In this document: in pieces, positions 62,646 through 64,000 of the stretch
Layout of the letters: every line of letters starts with the position of its first letter
Numbering within the stretch: the first letter of the stretch is position 1
Assembly (NCBI RefSeq): GCF_000237925.1
Contig: NC_031495.1
Coordinates: 21,162,435 to 21,226,434 of the forward strand
Direction of reading: 5' to 3'
From: Schistosoma mansoni
Taxonomy: Eukaryota > Platyhelminthes > Trematoda > Strigeidida > Schistosomatidae
Length of the DNA stretch: 64,000 nucleotides
The notes under the pieces: generated by a model
The model's database searches: none
Seen by the model: the letters and a program-made list of their open reading frames with translations, nothing else
What the model was told of the DNA's origin: nothing
Program-made: the position numbers and the translations under genes

Positions 62646-64000
62646 TTTTCCGGGTAGCATCAGTTACTTTAATGTTATAAATATGCCTTATCTGTGGGTG
62701 TCAACCACTAAGTGTTTTGACGAATTACTTTTATCTAACATTATAGTGAATTTTCTACATTCTGTCAAATAAAACCTTTTCTTTTTAATCGTTCTCACAA
62801 GTTTGAATTTGTAATTTCAATGCACAACGTTTAAAAAAATATAAAATCTTAGTGAAATTACGATTATATATGTACAGCATTATTAGGGATGATAATAAAA
62901 AGTAATTTTTAAAATCTGTCAGCCTCAACTTTCCTTAAGTCAATGGTTTATACCTCACCAAATCACTATTTCATGGTATTAAATGGAAAAAAAAACCTAA
63001 AATCATACAGATTTAAATATTAAAAAAAACTGAAATATACTGCATTTCAGAATAAGGCTTTGAATAAGTACAAAAAATCGATGGCATACTTTTTTTATAA
63101 AAAAAACGTCAAAAATATTATTTTTCGGCATCAATGCTTTAACAGTTTAACAAAAAAAAATTGTTCCGAATGTATGATTAATTATTTGTGAAGGTTAGTT
63201 CTTTCTAGCATATGAGTAGTAGGTTCAATCAGATGTTTATACTCATATATATTCTTTGTTTAATAGCTATTTAATAAATTTATGTCAAAGTCTAATCGAT
63301 TCCATAGTGATTAATGATGATTAGTGAATGAATAAAAATAGTACCGGATTTTTTTTAATAATTTTTCTTTAAGGAACAGATGAAGTATATATTAGTGATG
63401 AAAAACAATTAATCATTGAATACTCCTACTTTTATTATTTCTAGAAATTTCACTGCTACTTTTATAGTCACTTTATTTTTTAATGATTTTGTTTAAATGT
63501 TATTTAGTTTATCCGGTATGTGATTTAAAACTTAGAACATGATTTAGCACTAAATTCAACAATTGGTAGGATGATATTCATTGTCAAAGTTTTAAAATTT
63601 AATTGCTCAATCTCCAGTATAAATATACTGCAATTTCTAAGCATTTGAATAGTTAAACTTGTAGTGAATTGTTAATTATATCACATGTTTCCCTTTTATT
63701 TCGGTCTGTATACCGATCGTTCGGTACAAACTTACACGAATTGAGATTGATTTTAAATGTATGTGAATGTTCACTGACGTCAGTGATGCGTACTTTTAAT
63801 TTATGAAGCTAATCGTTCCTCAGGAAATACTGTTTCATCATTTAAACGCATCACTTAAAAAGGGCAAACATAGACCTTTCTACTAAGGTAATTTGACTTC
63901 TATATCTGATTTTATCAGACATCAGCTAGAATGGTAACAACTTTAAAAGTGCATTCAATATGCAACAAGACGAATTTCTAAACACTTCTTTTAACAGTGA
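62646..64000. other. AT-rich interval, no gene recognised
   Basis: Many A and T homopolymer runs. No element or coding region seen. Confidence 0.5.

Overview
The window reads as schistosome (blood fluke, Platyhelminthes) nuclear DNA from a repeat-rich, probably heterochromatic region. This rests on four element types: an RTE-clade non-LTR element very like schistosome SR2, a Penelope-like element fragment, Smα-type SINEs carrying hammerhead ribozymes, and remnants of a schistosome Ty3/gypsy element. The species cannot be fixed from the sequence alone. There is no bacterial gene organisation.

Region 1 (1-43319) is one uninterrupted tandem array of a roughly 1.755-kb unit: 24 complete units plus a truncated last one, running off the left edge. 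Units look nearly identical by eye. Each carries, on the minus strand, a 72-nt sequence that folds as tRNA-His with a GTG anticodon (25 copies). Each also has a strongly G-poor CA-rich stretch, two variable (CA)n tracts, strong splice-like sites on the plus strand, and a broken gag/protease-side remnant of a Ty3/gypsy element. The array is therefore both a satellite and a tRNA-like gene cluster.

Region 2 (43320-49200) is mostly low-copy. It contains a 772-bp direct duplication (44043-44814 and 47858-48629), a short module repeated four times, and a small two-exon gene candidate (44991-45219). That candidate encodes a 49-residue secreted peptide precursor with a signal peptide, a consensus intron and overlapping AATAAA signals; the predicted mature peptide is short, basic and ends in glycine.

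Region 3 (49200-64000) is AT-rich and full of transposon remains. It holds a 5'-truncated RTE copy meeting a 5'-truncated Penelope-like element head to head near 51468, two Smα-like SINEs, five copies of a second hammerhead-bearing SINE-like family (one folded into an inverted repeat), and an essentially full-length RTE element (57603-60802, minus) flanked by 14-bp target-site duplications.

I see no ordinary multi-exon host gene that I recognise. The main points of interest are the tRNA-His-like satellite, the hammerhead SINE set and the small secreted-peptide gene.
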